This document shows positions 16,759 to 26,537 of a stretch of DNA of 48,469 nucleotides, piece after piece (the stretch's first letter is position 1; each line of letters starts with the position of its first letter). Under the pieces are notes generated by a model. That model had not been told where the DNA came from, ran no database searches, and was given only the letters and a program-made list of their open reading frames with translations. The stretch spans positions 1 to 48,469 of the forward strand of contig NZ_JAPEHW010000021.1 of NCBI RefSeq assembly GCF_028875915.1, given 5' to 3'. The stretch comes from Pseudoalteromonas sp. G4 (GTDB lineage: Bacteria > Pseudomonadota > Gammaproteobacteria > Enterobacterales > Alteromonadaceae). Position numbers and translations under genes: made by a program.

Positions 16759-18515
16759 CACTGCACAATATTGAGTGCTGTGACATTATGAGGAATAAGC
16801 TCAGGATGACGCTCAGTTAATTGCTGGTAAAGTTCAGGTACGGTTAATTGCAATCGGTATACTTCATTAAGGTGCTGAGCTTCAATTTTTGCCCCGTTAT
16901 TGATTAGTGCGGTTATTACTCCAATCCATTTTTCTGACTCGCGATTTTCTTTTAAAAAGTGCAGCATTTTTAATAAAGGATCAGGGCTTTGCTGGCTATG
17001 CTTTTGGCTGAAACCGCGGTTTATTAATTCACTAGTCAATTCGGGATTAATAAACATTAAGTTATACACCATACTTTCACCACGTTGGTTTGGTAAATCG
17101 ACATTACCCATTCGCTCTAGCATTTTAATGGCATCATCTTGATTAAGGCGTTGTATAACTGCAACTGCGTTAGCATTTTTAGGGTATAGCCCTTGAGTTA
17201 CTAAGGCCTCGATAATTTCGTTTCGTTTGCTGTGCATGGGTCTTGAATAGAGAAGTAAATACGCAAGCTCTCGTTCAAACTCAGGTTTTTTATCAAGGTA
17301 CTCATGAACTTGCACTAGGTCAGCGCGTTTAACTTGTTCGGCATCATTTAAATTATTGAGATCAATGCCTGCGGCTAAAAACTGCGACGATATTTCAGAA
17401 AATAGCGCCAACATGCCAATTTCTTTAGCTTGTTCTGAGAGTAGTCGGTCACAACTTGGGTGAGGGTAATCAAGGCTATTTGCATCAATGTAATTTACAG
17501 TGACATTACTATCAATCGGTGCGACATCATAAAGCTGACAAACGTCTTGATCATCAATAAATAATTTTTGTTCAGCCATTATCTCGTGTAATTGAGACTG
17601 CAGCTCATCGCTTTCTATAGGCGCAGGCGGGGTTATTGGTGCGCCATTAATGATATCTACAAATTGTTTGTCAATGCCGCCAACACGCGCGAGTAATACT
17701 GACTTACTGGTGTTAGAAGGTAATTGTTCAATCAATAGTAACCGTGAAAGCACTTTTGCTGCGGTATCTTTTGGTAAGCGATTGAGTACATATGGCAACT
17801 GTTGTGAGGTAATAAATTTATTAATACTAGGGTTAAGGGAATAATAACTATCGTAAAGCAACAACAAGGCATCGAAATCAGGTCTAGGATTATCAATATT
17901 CACAGCCTGTACAAATGCATGCTGCAAAATATCAATAGCAATATCTTGGTTGTGCTCAACTTGTTTGCGGTAACTTTCAACAAAATCTTTGGTAATTACC
18001 GATTGGCGAAATTTTTTAAAGCTATAACGGTGCTTTTCTTTAATGTAGTCGCTAAAGTCTAACCCTTTATTTATGTATTTTTGGCTTTTTAACTGATTTG
18101 CCTCTGAATTGAGAGAAACCAGTTTTACTTCTCGCATAAAGCGTTCGGCTGCATCTTTTGATACGGCATTTTCTAGCGCATGCATTATTCTAAAAGGCGA
18201 TTCTCCTTGTATACGCCAAGCAATTGCAATTTGACTCAAATAACTTTGCTTATCTCGTTCAAACTTCGCGAAAAAGCGCGGCTGATCTTTACAATAACTT
18301 TGTTGTTCATCCTCTAATACAGTACTTGTCTTTTTTGTTTTTTCAGGCTTTTGAATTTGGTTTTCGGTCAGTGTGACGCTTGGTTCGTCAGCTATGTGTT
18401 TTTGTGCATTAGCAGGGGGGACTTGAAATTCAGCCGTTGAATGGAAATTTGCAAACCAAATAAGGCAAGCCAGTAGCAATATAAGAACAACAATAATTGA
18501 ATATTTCTTTATCAC
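16743..18515 (-). CDS. Unrecognised membrane-anchored protein with helical repeats
   Basis: A 590-aa protein with an N-terminal signal anchor (about residues 4-23) and then a polar linker rich in Thr, Lys and Glu, which places the bulk in the periplasm. The body is almost all helical. The last 200 residues have paired helices with turns such as LVTQGLYPKNANAV, LINRGFSQKHSQQ and LINNGAKIEAQHLNEVYRL, reminiscent of divergent ankyrin repeats. A scaffold or binding role is possible but no function can be assigned. It is transcribed towards the potassium-channel pair, with a 16-bp 3' overlap with the small membrane gene. The gap upstream to 18683 contains the RND terminator and its own promoter. 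Confidence 0.7.
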   Translation of the reverse strand: MIKKYSIIVVLILLLACLIWFANFHSTAEFQVPPANAQKHIADEPSVTLTENQIQKPEKTKKTSTVLEDEQQSYCKDQPRFFAKFERDKQSYLSQIAIAWRIQGESPFRIMHALENAVSKDAAERFMREVKLVSLNSEANQLKSQKYINKGLDFSDYIKEKHRYSFKKFRQSVITKDFVESYRKQVEHNQDIAIDILQHAFVQAVNIDNPRPDFDALLLLYDSYYSLNPSINKFITSQQLPYVLNRLPKDTAAKVLSRLLLIEQLPSNTSKSVLLARVGGIDKQFVDIINGAPITPPAPIESDELQSQLHEIMAEQKLFIDDQDVCQLYDVAPIDSNVTVNYIDANSLDYPHPSCDRLLSEQAKEIGMLALFSEISSQFLAAGIDLNNLNDAEQVKRADLVQVHEYLDKKPEFERELAYLLLYSRPMHSKRNEIIEALVTQGLYPKNANAVAVIQRLNQDDAIKMLERMGNVDLPNQRGESMVYNLMFINPELTSELINRGFSQKHSQQSPDPLLKMLHFLKENRESEKWIGVITALINNGAKIEAQHLNEVYRLQLTVPELYQQLTERHPELIPHNVTALNIVQCQTSE

Positions 18516-18637
18516 ACAAATTCCATTAGCTATGACAATACAAATTTAACGAAGTAGCTATTTAAGCCTTCCAGTAACACTTTTAATTATATGGAGTATT
18601 TTGATTTTTTAACATGCAAACAAAGGTTTCTGCAAAT

Positions 18638-18665
18638 AAAAAGCCCACAACAGAGTGTGGGCTTT
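18638..18665 (-). terminator. Terminator of the RND efflux operon
   Basis: GCCCACA (18643-18649) pairs with TGTGGGC (18656-18662). On the minus strand a T-run follows (A-run at 18638-18642). It lies 19 bp after the stop of the permease gene. Confidence 0.85.
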
Positions 18666-18683
18666 GGTAGGTTAGACAAGTAA

Positions 18684-21600
18684 TCAGATTTTTACAGTAG
18701 CGTCGTCATCAATGTCTGATTGAGAAATTTCCTTTTTCCCTTTGTCTCGTCTAATAAGGCCTTTAATGTCTTCCAATGCAACGTATTGGCAAGGGATCAA
18801 CACTAATGTAATAACAGTGGCAAACAACACACCAAATGCCAGTGAGACAGCCATAGGCACTACAAGCTGCGCTTGTAAGCTGGTCTCACTTAAAATTGGG
18901 ATTAAGCCAATAAATGTCGTTGCTGATGTTAATAAAATTGCACGGAAACGTTTACAACCGGCTTCCACAACAGCTTCTTTAATTGCTACACCTTCTTTAC
19001 GGGCGCGGTTTACAAAGTCCACCATTACAAGGGAGTCGTTTACTACTACACCTGCTGCAGCAATGATACCGAACATTGAGAGTGCACTCATGGTCATGCC
19101 TAAGAACATATGACCGAACATTGCACCGATAATACCAAATGGGATCACCGACATAATCAGTAGTGGCTGCGAATAAGAGCGAAGTGGAATGGCCAACAAG
19201 CTATAAATAACTAATAGCGAGATAATAAAGTTTTTCATTTGTTCCCAAATGGAATCCATTTCTTCTTGCACGCGACCCGATAGGTTGGTAGTAATACTTG
19301 GGTATTTCTCAAGTAATGTTGGAATATATTCTTCACGAATATCTTTTGCGACTTTAAATGGCTCAACCTGCTCTGCATCAATGCTAGCCCATACGTTAAT
19401 TGTACGGCGCGCATTTTCGCGGCGAATGCTGCTTACACCATCAACAAGTTTTACTTCAGCCACTTCAGAAAGAAGTACTTCAGCACCTTGTGGCGTAATA
19501 ATACGCACATCATGAATGTGGCTGATTGCGTTACGTTCTAGCTCTGGATAGCGGATCATCACGCGAACTTCTTCACCATCACGTAAAATACGCTGCGCTT
19601 CTAAGCCATAGAAACTAAAGCTTACCTGTTGAGCAACATCAGCAAGCGTTAAGCCTAAACTATACGCTACAGGTTTAAGTTCGAACTGTACTTCATCGGT
19701 TGCAGTTTGCATTGAATCATTTACATCACCTACGCCTTTGATAGTGTTTAGATGCGCTTTTAAATCAGCGGCGGCAAGGCGAAGTTCTGCCATATCTTTA
19801 CCTTCCAAACGGAAGCTGATATCGCCATCGTCACGGTCATTTCCACTTATACTATCGCGAATGTTGAGGGTTTTAACGGCAGAAAAATCAGGCATTTTAC
19901 TGCGCCAGCGATCAGCAAGCTCAAAGGTATCCATTGGGCGTAAATCTGGGTCAACAAGTTTTGCCATAATACGCGCACCGGTACGACCTTGAAGGCGAAC
20001 CGAGATGTCTTCTACCATTTTTTGACCAAACTCTTGCTCAATAAGTTTGTCTTCATTCAAGATAAGTTGTTCAACTTGCAGTGCTGTTTCAAGCGTTGTG
20101 CGCTCGGCAGTAGCTTGCTCCATATCAATATTGATATTGGCAAAATCATGCGGCACTTTAGGGTTTGCAACAAACTTAACAAAGCCGCCAGCGAATAATC
20201 CACCACTGATAATCATTAAACCAACAAAGGCAAAGATTACCGGATAGCGAAATTCAATGAACTTCACAATCATTGGGCGATAGCTATTATCGATAAAACG
20301 TTTTAAACCACCATCTAAGCCTTCACGCATGCGGTGAAGAGGGTTTTTAGGGTTGTGTGGTGATAGCTTCATTTTCGCTAAGTGCGCAGGCAAAATAAGC
20401 TTTGATTCAATTAGCGAGAAAATTAAACACAGAATAATTACGCCGCCAATCGACTTTGATACCGCAGCTTCAGGGCCTGTATCTAGCATCATTGGCAAGA
20501 AAGCCGCAATGGTAGTTAAAACACCAAAAGTAGCTGGGATTGCAACGCGTTTTACGCCACGAATAACATTGTCAGTTGAGTGTCCGTGTTTTTCAATTTC
20601 GCTGTGGGCAGATTCCCCTATCACTATGGCATCATCCACCACAATACCCAGTACTAAAATAAATGCGAACAGCGACATAATATTGATGGTGATATCAAGA
20701 CCGCCTAAAGGCATTATGAATAACGCACCTAAGAAAGATACTGGTAAACCCATCATTACCCAAAAGGCCAGCTTTATACGAAGGAATAAAGCTAAGCTTA
20801 AAATAACCAGTAAGCCACCCCAAGCCATATTCTCAATCATCATATTTAAACGACCTTCAAGGTAGTAGGTCATATCAACAAATGATTCAAGTGTTACGCC
20901 CTCAGGAAGTTCTTTGGCTTTTTTGTCTAGGTATTGATTAATGGTGTCGGCTACTTTTGTAATATCCTGCTCTTCTGATGCACCAATAAAGAAAGTACGA
21001 GAGTTATCACCATTGAACTTAGAAAATTGAATACCTTCTTGGAAACCATCGTTAATGTTTGCAACATCACCGAGTAATACTTGGCTACCATCCGGCAGGC
21101 TTAGTAGAGGTAACTTTTCAAATTCATTGCCATGATAAGCTTGGTTTTCAACACGCATTGAAATATAGCCATTTTCAGCGCGAATTTGACCTGCTGACAT
21201 GTTCGCCGATGATGCACGTACCGCGTTGGCAACATCTCTAAACGTTAAGCCGTATTCACGTAGTTTATCAGGGCTTATCTCAATGCCGATTTCATAGCGA
21301 AGTCCGCTAAAATACTCCGCAATATTAATCCCTGGTAAGGCTAGTAACTCATCATGAATTTTTGAGCCTAAGTCTTTTAGTTCGCGTTGAGAAAGCGGGC
21401 CATGCAGTGATAAATACATTACTTCTTGGCGGTATTTTTCTTTCGCGACAATAGGGCGCTCCATGCCATCAGGGAAGGTTGAGATAGAGTCAATTTGCAT
21501 TTTAACTTCATCTAATACTTCTTTGGCATCGTAGCTTTCGTCAATACGGATCCATGTTTGTGAAAAGCCGCGATTAGAATAGGTAATTAGGCGTTCTAGG

Positions 21601-21842
21601 CCTTGCATACCCTCTAATGCTTCTTCAATTTTCATGGTGATCCCTTCTTCTACCTCTTGCGGGGCAGCACCAGGGTATGCAACTTGAATTGACATCCAGC
21701 TATTTTCAAATTGCGGAAACATTTGCTTGCGAATGGTCATGGCAGTAAATAAACCGCCGATCAGAATGATGATCATCAGCAGGTTTGCAGCAACTGGGTT
21801 GCGGGTAAACCATGCGATGATACCTTTTTTCGTATCAATCAT
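18684..21842 (-). CDS. RND-family efflux transporter, inner-membrane permease
   Basis: A 1052-aa permease of the AcrB/MexF-like HAE-RND superfamily, driven by proton influx and moving substrates from periplasm or membrane to an outer-membrane channel. The N-terminal helix follows TRNPVAANLLM. A first large periplasmic loop (about 35-335) precedes helices 2-6, including the essential Asp pair in TM4 (VLGIVVDDAIVIGES, Asp403-Asp404). A second loop (about 560-870) precedes the final helices. The charged C-terminus is cytoplasmic. It lies 3 bp after its adaptor gene, so the two are translated together. No outer-membrane channel gene is beside them, so a TolC encoded elsewhere is presumed. Sequence alone does not tell the substrate. 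Confidence 0.95.
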   Translation of the reverse strand: MIDTKKGIIAWFTRNPVAANLLMIIILIGGLFTAMTIRKQMFPQFENSWMSIQVAYPGAAPQEVEEGITMKIEEALEGMQGLERLITYSNRGFSQTWIRIDESYDAKEVLDEVKMQIDSISTFPDGMERPIVAKEKYRQEVMYLSLHGPLSQRELKDLGSKIHDELLALPGINIAEYFSGLRYEIGIEISPDKLREYGLTFRDVANAVRASSANMSAGQIRAENGYISMRVENQAYHGNEFEKLPLLSLPDGSQVLLGDVANINDGFQEGIQFSKFNGDNSRTFFIGASEEQDITKVADTINQYLDKKAKELPEGVTLESFVDMTYYLEGRLNMMIENMAWGGLLVILSLALFLRIKLAFWVMMGLPVSFLGALFIMPLGGLDITINIMSLFAFILVLGIVVDDAIVIGESAHSEIEKHGHSTDNVIRGVKRVAIPATFGVLTTIAAFLPMMLDTGPEAAVSKSIGGVIILCLIFSLIESKLILPAHLAKMKLSPHNPKNPLHRMREGLDGGLKRFIDNSYRPMIVKFIEFRYPVIFAFVGLMIISGGLFAGGFVKFVANPKVPHDFANINIDMEQATAERTTLETALQVEQLILNEDKLIEQEFGQKMVEDISVRLQGRTGARIMAKLVDPDLRPMDTFELADRWRSKMPDFSAVKTLNIRDSISGNDRDDGDISFRLEGKDMAELRLAAADLKAHLNTIKGVGDVNDSMQTATDEVQFELKPVAYSLGLTLADVAQQVSFSFYGLEAQRILRDGEEVRVMIRYPELERNAISHIHDVRIITPQGAEVLLSEVAEVKLVDGVSSIRRENARRTINVWASIDAEQVEPFKVAKDIREEYIPTLLEKYPSITTNLSGRVQEEMDSIWEQMKNFIISLLVIYSLLAIPLRSYSQPLLIMSVIPFGIIGAMFGHMFLGMTMSALSMFGIIAAAGVVVNDSLVMVDFVNRARKEGVAIKEAVVEAGCKRFRAILLTSATTFIGLIPILSETSLQAQLVVPMAVSLAFGVLFATVITLVLIPCQYVALEDIKGLIRRDKGKKEISQSDIDDDATVKI

Positions 21843-21845
21843 GGT

Positions 21846-23045
21846 TTAGTCCTCTTTTTTCATTGCCAGTTCTGCAACTGGTTGAGCTGGTTTTTCTTGT
21901 GTCGTTAAGGCGGCATTTGAAAGCTTCATACCAGCTTTTGGACGCTTGATATTTGATGCAATGATTTGCTCATTATTGGCAAGCTCACCTTTAACAATTA
22001 ACTCGCGACCTTCTTCACGCAGTATTTCAACCGTGCGATACGCTAAAACACCGTCTTCTAAAACGGCAATTTTGCCATTATTTACAAGGTGAGACTTAAC
22101 GCGGCTAACCCCTTCAACTGATAAACCGGCAATTGAAGCATTAACATATGAACCGTAACGAAGAGGCGTGTTGTTTGACTCTAAACCATATGGATCTTTA
22201 ACTTCAGCAACTAAGTACGACATACGGCTTTTGCTATCAACTTGGCCTTCGCTGCGCACCACTTTTGCTTGCCAGTGATGTAATTTACCTTGGAAATTTG
22301 TTACCAAATCCACATCAGCATCAATGCCGCCTTGCATTAAAAATTGTAATTCTTTATCTGCAACAGGTAAGCGTACTTCAGCAAAATCAGTGCTACTTAA
22401 TTCGCCAATTGGACTGCCTGAATTAACCACAGAGCCAAGTGCTACTGAGCGTGCTGTAATAATTGCATCGTAAGGCGCTTTGATATAAGTACGCTCTAAA
22501 TTGCGTTTTGCACGCTTAACACCGGCTTCTGCAGCGCGGTAACGCGCTACTTTTTCAGCTAACTGAGGTTTACGCAAGTAAAGTTCAGTTGGTACAAATT
22601 CGTTTTTCGCACTTTCTTTAATGCGCTCCCACTCTGATTCGGCAACGCGTTTTTGTGCACGCTCTAATTCAAGAGCCGCGCGTGCTTGAGCAAGGCTTGC
22701 TTCAGCTTCAGTTAAAGCCGCTTCGTAATCATTTGGGTCGATGCGTGCTAGCACGTCACCTTGGTTTACGAAACCACCTTTTACAAACGCATCTGAAATT
22801 TCAGTAACTTGCCCAGTTACCTGTGCTTTAAGTGAGGTATTGTATTTAGGATTAACTAAACCGTAAGAGTTTACGTTTAGTGTAATCGTTTCAACACTGT
22901 TATCTTCTACCACAACTACAGGTATTGATTCTTTTTCTTCTTTCTTTTCCGGTGGTTTTTTCATTGCACCTAAACCTGCTGCAACGCCTACAGACGCTAG
23001 CAAAACAGCTAGGGTGATCCCGGTCATTTTTAATTTGCTCGCCAT
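21846..23045 (-). CDS. RND efflux periplasmic adaptor subunit (membrane fusion protein)
   Basis: A 399-aa adaptor with an N-terminal hydrophobic anchor (residues 6-27), followed by a Lys/Glu-rich linker. The lipoyl half-motifs flank a helical hairpin: SLKAQVTGQVTEI and GGFVNQGDVLARIDPNDYEAAL come before, and RTYIKAPYDAIITARSVALGSVV comes after. The hairpin itself (about 105-180) is rich in Ala, Glu and Arg. Beta-barrel and membrane-proximal domains follow to about 385. It would bridge the permease at 18684-21842 to an outer-membrane channel. It is the first gene of the operon. The long spacer to 23293 holds the promoters of both directions; no regulator gene is adjacent. Confidence 0.93.
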   Translation of the reverse strand: MASKLKMTGITLAVLLASVGVAAGLGAMKKPPEKKEEKESIPVVVVEDNSVETITLNVNSYGLVNPKYNTSLKAQVTGQVTEISDAFVKGGFVNQGDVLARIDPNDYEAALTEAEASLAQARAALELERAQKRVAESEWERIKESAKNEFVPTELYLRKPQLAEKVARYRAAEAGVKRAKRNLERTYIKAPYDAIITARSVALGSVVNSGSPIGELSSTDFAEVRLPVADKELQFLMQGGIDADVDLVTNFQGKLHHWQAKVVRSEGQVDSKSRMSYLVAEVKDPYGLESNNTPLRYGSYVNASIAGLSVEGVSRVKSHLVNNGKIAVLEDGVLAYRTVEILREEGRELIVKGELANNEQIIASNIKRPKAGMKLSNAALTTQEKPAQPVAELAMKKED

Positions 23046-23325
23046 TGTAAATCCCTACATTTTTCTATTGATGACGAGCCTACTATAGGAAAAAGAATGT
23101 TTATGAAGATGAACCAGATGTAACAAACTGTGTTTATTACTTGATAACTGTTATTAACAACGCTGTAAGTGTATGAAATACAATAAATCTAAACTTAACC
23201 TAAATATTATGTAAATTCATAATTTCTTACAATTAAACGATTTAACTGCACAATTAGTCGACTTATCGCAAGCATAAGCAGAATGTTTTATAATGCACGC
23301 TGAGCAAAAAAAGGGGCTTTTAAAA

Positions 23326-23574
23326 GTGGAATGTCGATTAGGTTGTGGTGCGTGTTGCATTGCGCCAAGTATTTCATCATCAATTCCAGGAATGCCATTT
23401 GGCAAACCAGCTGGTGTGCGTTGTGTGCAATTAGACGAAAACAACCTATGCCGATTATTTGGTGACAAAACCCGTCCTAAAGTTTGTTTAGACTTCAAAC
23501 CAACACTTGATGTGTGTGGTAAAACCAACGATGAAGCGATGAAAATCATCAGCTATCTAGAAGGCGCTACTTGA
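23326..23574 (+). CDS. YkgJ family cysteine-cluster protein (YeiW-like)
   Basis: An 82-aa cytoplasmic protein resembling E. coli YeiW (84 aa), a small member of the YkgJ zinc/iron-chelating family of unknown role. The N-terminus carries the ECRLGCGACCIAPSIS cluster. Two further conserved blocks (GKPAGVRCVQLD and RPKVCLDF...DVCG) supply the remaining cysteines. The GTG at 23326 is preferred over an upstream ATG at 23293 for three reasons: AAGGGG sits at 23311-23316, homologues start at MECR, and a TATAAT at 23289-23294 would put the RNA start downstream of the ATG. The gene is divergent from the RND operon and convergent with the DUF4136 gene, sharing a terminator with it. Confidence 0.85.
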   Translation: MECRLGCGACCIAPSISSSIPGMPFGKPAGVRCVQLDENNLCRLFGDKTRPKVCLDFKPTLDVCGKTNDEAMKIISYLEGAT

Positions 23575-23596
23575 TACGCCATATTAAGAGAAGACA

Positions 23597-23628
23597 CAAA
23601 AAAGCCATCTAAATGATGGCTTTTTTAT
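23597..23628. terminator. Bidirectional terminator
   Basis: AAAAAAGCCATC and GATGGCTTTTTT form a perfect stem with loop TAAAT. It has A- and T-runs on both sides, so it serves both the YkgJ-like gene (plus) and the DUF4136 gene (minus). Confidence 0.85.
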
Positions 23629-23643
23629 GATACCTGAACCGAC

Positions 23644-24207
23644 TTACATAAGTTCTGGTGGGAAGTTTGATAAAATTTCAGCAATAAGCTCATTCGCAAC
23701 TTGAGTGCGTTGTTCAGGTGATTGGTTCTTTTTAAGTTTGCCACCTTTTGCACCGCGCCAAACTAGGGCTTTTTCATTGCGATCGATAACATCCAGTACC
23801 AATGTACCAACTTCGTACTCACGCGTTGAGGTATGCGTTTCATAACCTACACCCCAGTAACCCCAACGAGCACTGTAAGGGTGACCCATTCCTGCATTGT
23901 ATGAAATAGTATCTACATCAATTTTCTTCTCAACCGATGCATGGTAATTGATTAACACGTCAGCTTGGTTTGAGGCTACTTGTGAAAAACCTTTAGCTTT
24001 TAATTCACGTGTTACCGCTTCGCGAACACGCTGCTCCATCAAAGGGCTAATTTGATAATTTGTTGTGTTTTTTGCAAGGTTTGCATTATCAACAAATGCA
24101 AACGTTTTATAACTTGCAAAATTGGCTGTGCGGTCATAATCCCAATCCGGGGTTTTTGCACAGGCAGCTAGTAGTAAAACGCCACATGCTAATAATAAGT
24201 TTTTCAT
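23644..24207 (-). CDS. DUF4136 lipoprotein
   Basis: A 187-aa lipoprotein with lipobox LLAAC and mature start CAKTPDWDYDRTANFASYKT. This is the usual opening of DUF4136 proteins (the D-x-x-x-x-F-x-x-Y-x-T-F pattern). The central QADVLINYHASVEKK strand and the final VWRGAKGGKL also fit the family. Function is unknown; these are envelope proteins. ATG at 24207 is preferred to a TTG two codons upstream because AGGAG (24215-24219) is then 7 nt away. It is divergent from the cysteine desulfhydrase gene. Confidence 0.85.
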   Translation of the reverse strand: MKNLLLACGVLLLAACAKTPDWDYDRTANFASYKTFAFVDNANLAKNTTNYQISPLMEQRVREAVTRELKAKGFSQVASNQADVLINYHASVEKKIDVDTISYNAGMGHPYSARWGYWGVGYETHTSTREYEVGTLVLDVIDRNEKALVWRGAKGGKLKKNQSPEQRTQVANELIAEILSNFPPELM

Positions 24208-24339
24208 AATCAAGCTCCTTGGCTAGCGAACGAATTTGTGTTTTGCTAGGAAAAGATAACATAGAATTTGAGAACTGTAATCTCTATACGCAGGTAAAGA
24301 CTACAGTTTTTACCTTAATAAATAATGAATGGGGAATAA

Positions 24340-25383
24340 ATGAATACCAATTGGACAAAACAGGCGTTTGCTAAAATTGCGGCTGACTATACCCGCTCTG
24401 CCGACACTCATTTAATCCCGTTTAATTTAAGTGCATTTCCAAACATTCATTTTTACCTAAAAGATGAAAGCACGCACCCTACAGGCTCATTAAAACACCG
24501 TTTAGCGCGCTCGCTATTTTTGTATGCGCTTAGCAATGGTTGGATAAACGAAAACACGCCGATAATTGAGTCTTCAAGTGGCTCAACGGCGGTGTCAGAG
24601 GCTTATTTCGCAAAACTACTTGGTTTAGAGTTTATTGCTGTAATGGCAAAAACCACTGCGAAAGAAAAGATAAAACAAATTGAGTTTTATGGTGGTAAGT
24701 GCCACTTAGTTGATAACACTACGCAAATTTATGCCGAATCACAGCGTTTAGCTGATCAACTTGGCGGTCATTATATGGATCAATTTACCTATGCTGAGCG
24801 AGCCACAGATTGGCGTGGCAATAACAATATTGCAGAGAGTATTTTTTCGCAAATGGCGAAGGAACCATTTGCTATACCTCGCTGGATAGTAATGAGTCCA
24901 GGCACTGGCGGCACTTCAGCAACCATCGGCCGTTATGTAAGATATCAAGGCGTTGATACACAACTACTCGTGGCAGACCCTGATAATTCGGTTTTTTATG
25001 ACTTTTATAAAAGCGGTGATAATTCGCTAACTAACAAAACCGGCAGCCGTATAGAAGGTATTGGACGGCCGAGGGTAGAACCTTCGTTTATTCCTGGTGT
25101 GATTGATGAGATGCTAAAAGTACCAGATGGACAAAGTATTGCGGCAATGTTTTGGTTGAGCAATTTACTTGGTCGTAAAGTAGGGCCGTCAACAGGCACT
25201 AACCTTGTCGGTATGTTACATCTAGCCAAAAAAATGCAAGAGGCTGGCGAGTTTGGTTCAATAGTTAGTTTAATTTGCGATAGCGGCGAGCGCTATTTAA
25301 ATACCTATTACGATATAGATTGGCAGCAAGCGCACATTCCAATTGATTTTAACTATCAGCAATGGCTTGCTAGTTTGTCGTAA
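24340..25383 (+). CDS. PLP-dependent L-cysteine desulfhydrase, Cds1-like
   Basis: A 347-aa fold-type II PLP enzyme of the cysteine synthase superfamily. The motif [16 protein letters not shown] puts the PLP lysine at about residue 52. [18 protein letters not shown] and the phosphate loop [12 protein letters not shown] follow. The block [21 protein letters not shown] is typical of the Cds1 group, whose mycobacterial member degrades cysteine to hydrogen sulfide, ammonia and pyruvate. Cysteine synthase proper has a different loop here, so desulfhydrase is the better call, though substrate has to be inferred. It is a cytoplasmic single gene with no sulfur operon next to it. The upstream ribosome site is GGGG, 6 nt from the ATG. 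Confidence 0.87.
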   Translation: MNTNWTKQAFAKIAADYTRSADTHLIPFNLSAFPNIHFYLKDESTHPTGSLKHRLARSLFLYALSNGWINENTPIIESSSGSTAVSEAYFAKLLGLEFIAVMAKTTAKEKIKQIEFYGGKCHLVDNTTQIYAESQRLADQLGGHYMDQFTYAERATDWRGNNNIAESIFSQMAKEPFAIPRWIVMSPGTGGTSATIGRYVRYQGVDTQLLVADPDNSVFYDFYKSGDNSLTNKTGSRIEGIGRPRVEPSFIPGVIDEMLKVPDGQSIAAMFWLSNLLGRKVGPSTGTNLVGMLHLAKKMQEAGEFGSIVSLICDSGERYLNTYYDIDWQQAHIPIDFNYQQWLASLS

Positions 25384-25507
25384 CGATTAGGTAATGCTGT
25401 ATATTCAAGCAAAGGAAAATGTTGCAATGAAGTGCAGTAGTAGCATGTTATAAAATTTATACCAAGATTTATTAACACTGTAGTGATTCAAAATAGGACT
25501 TAAAATC

Positions 25508-25765
25508 ATGAAAACGTTATTTATTATACTTGCTTGTATAACAATCGTTATTGGGTGTGGTGAAAGTAAGCCAACAGCCGACAAAACAAATACCAATGTG
25601 GTTGGCGGTGATTTAGATAAACACGGATGTAAGGCGTCGGCAGGGTACAAGTGGTGTACTAAAACCCAACAGTGTGAACGACCTTGGGAGCTTGCAAAAA
25701 CTGAGCAATTTGAAAATGACTCACATACCTTTAATGCTTTTTGTGGCAACCAAGGGGTTGAATAA
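25508..25765 (+). CDS. Small cysteine-rich lipoprotein
   Basis: An 85-aa protein with a signal peptide ending in VIGC. The mature part holds a compact motif, GCKASAGYKWC followed by QQCERPWEL, and one last Cys near the C-terminus, giving four cysteines likely to form disulfides. Similar CxxSxGYxWCxxxxxCxRxWE segments occur at the end of various envelope proteins in Proteobacteria; I do not know their function. AGGAC lies upstream of the ATG. The gene is convergent with the next lipoprotein and shares a 13-bp inverted repeat with it. Confidence 0.7.
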   Translation: MKTLFIILACITIVIGCGESKPTADKTNTNVVGGDLDKHGCKASAGYKWCTKTQQCERPWELAKTEQFENDSHTFNAFCGNQGVE

Positions 25766-25779
25766 GCAAAGTGATGAGT

Positions 25780-25817
25780 AAGCTGAGTTAATGTTTTCAT
25801 AAATATTAACTCAGCTT
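25780..25817. terminator. Perfect inverted repeat between two convergent genes
   Basis: AAGCTGAGTTAAT (25780-25792) and ATTAACTCAGCTT (25805-25817) form a 13-bp perfect stem with a 12-nt loop. No clear T-run follows in either direction, so it may be a weak bidirectional terminator or an mRNA-stabilising hairpin. Confidence 0.55.
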
Positions 25818-25827
25818 AATTAAAGCA

Positions 25828-26283
25828 CTAGTTTGATTCTTCAGTGCTTTTATCTTCCTCAAATACAGGGGGCGTAATGTTTTCTGGATCTTCAAATTGT
25901 TCAAACCCTTTACCTACTATTGGCTCTACATTTACTGGGTTTAATTTTACAATGTGTTCAATGCGGAAAATAAGTTGGCCACTGCGCTCAATATCTTTGT
26001 AATCGTAGATTAAATTGTTATCACCCCAAAACTTAACATTTTTAAGTTGGATAAAACCGCTTGAAAGTGCGTTGTTGGCGATGGCGTTGTAGAGAGGTTC
26101 AGACACTAAGCCATAGTAATAATAGGTTTCCATCTGTTCTTTTTCTTCAGGCACATTAAATTGCGCAAAAACCCAAATTTGATTTTCTTGTAAGTTAGCA
26201 TTCGCTGCCGTTACTTCATCTTTCATGTCACAGCCAAGCAGCAGCAACAGAGCCAAAGTGACCAATATTTTTTCATAATACAT
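25828..26283 (-). CDS. Hypothetical lipoprotein
   Basis: A 151-aa protein with signal sequence and lipobox LLLGC (Cys18), mature start CDMKDE. It is rich in aromatic residues (METYYYYGLVSEPLY) and ends in an acidic Pro/Glu tail. No family is recognised. It is probably a periplasm-facing lipoprotein; Asp at +2 after the lipid-bearing Cys would retain it in the inner membrane if the E. coli rule applies. It has no obvious ribosome site and no operon partner. Confidence 0.65.
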   Translation of the reverse strand: MYYEKILVTLALLLLLGCDMKDEVTAANANLQENQIWVFAQFNVPEEKEQMETYYYYGLVSEPLYNAIANNALSSGFIQLKNVKFWGDNNLIYDYKDIERSGQLIFRIEHIVKLNPVNVEPIVGKGFEQFEDPENITPPVFEEDKSTEESN

Positions 26284-26537
26284 TCACTTATTTATTGATT
26301 TTAAAGCGTGTTTTATATCAGCTTGTTACGTTAAGATAAAATAATTAAAAGCTAACAACTAAGGTGTTTTTTTGTCACTTTTATAAATTAGCGGTTTACA
26401 GCAAGGGGCAGAATAGTCTGTTTTGTGAATCAACAATAATCAGCTAATTTATTACGGTACTTTCACTTAAAGCATTTTTTTGCAATTATGATTTTTACTG
26501 TTCAAAATAAGCCGCTTAATGCGTCCTGAGAATAATA

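Noticed and set aside
20353..20865. Long open frame on the plus strand opposite the RND permease gene
   Set aside because: It lies wholly within a conserved gene on the other strand and its composition is that of an antisense shadow.
23217..23549. 110-residue frame opposite the YkgJ-like gene
   Set aside because: It is the complement of the cysteine-cluster gene, with no supporting features.
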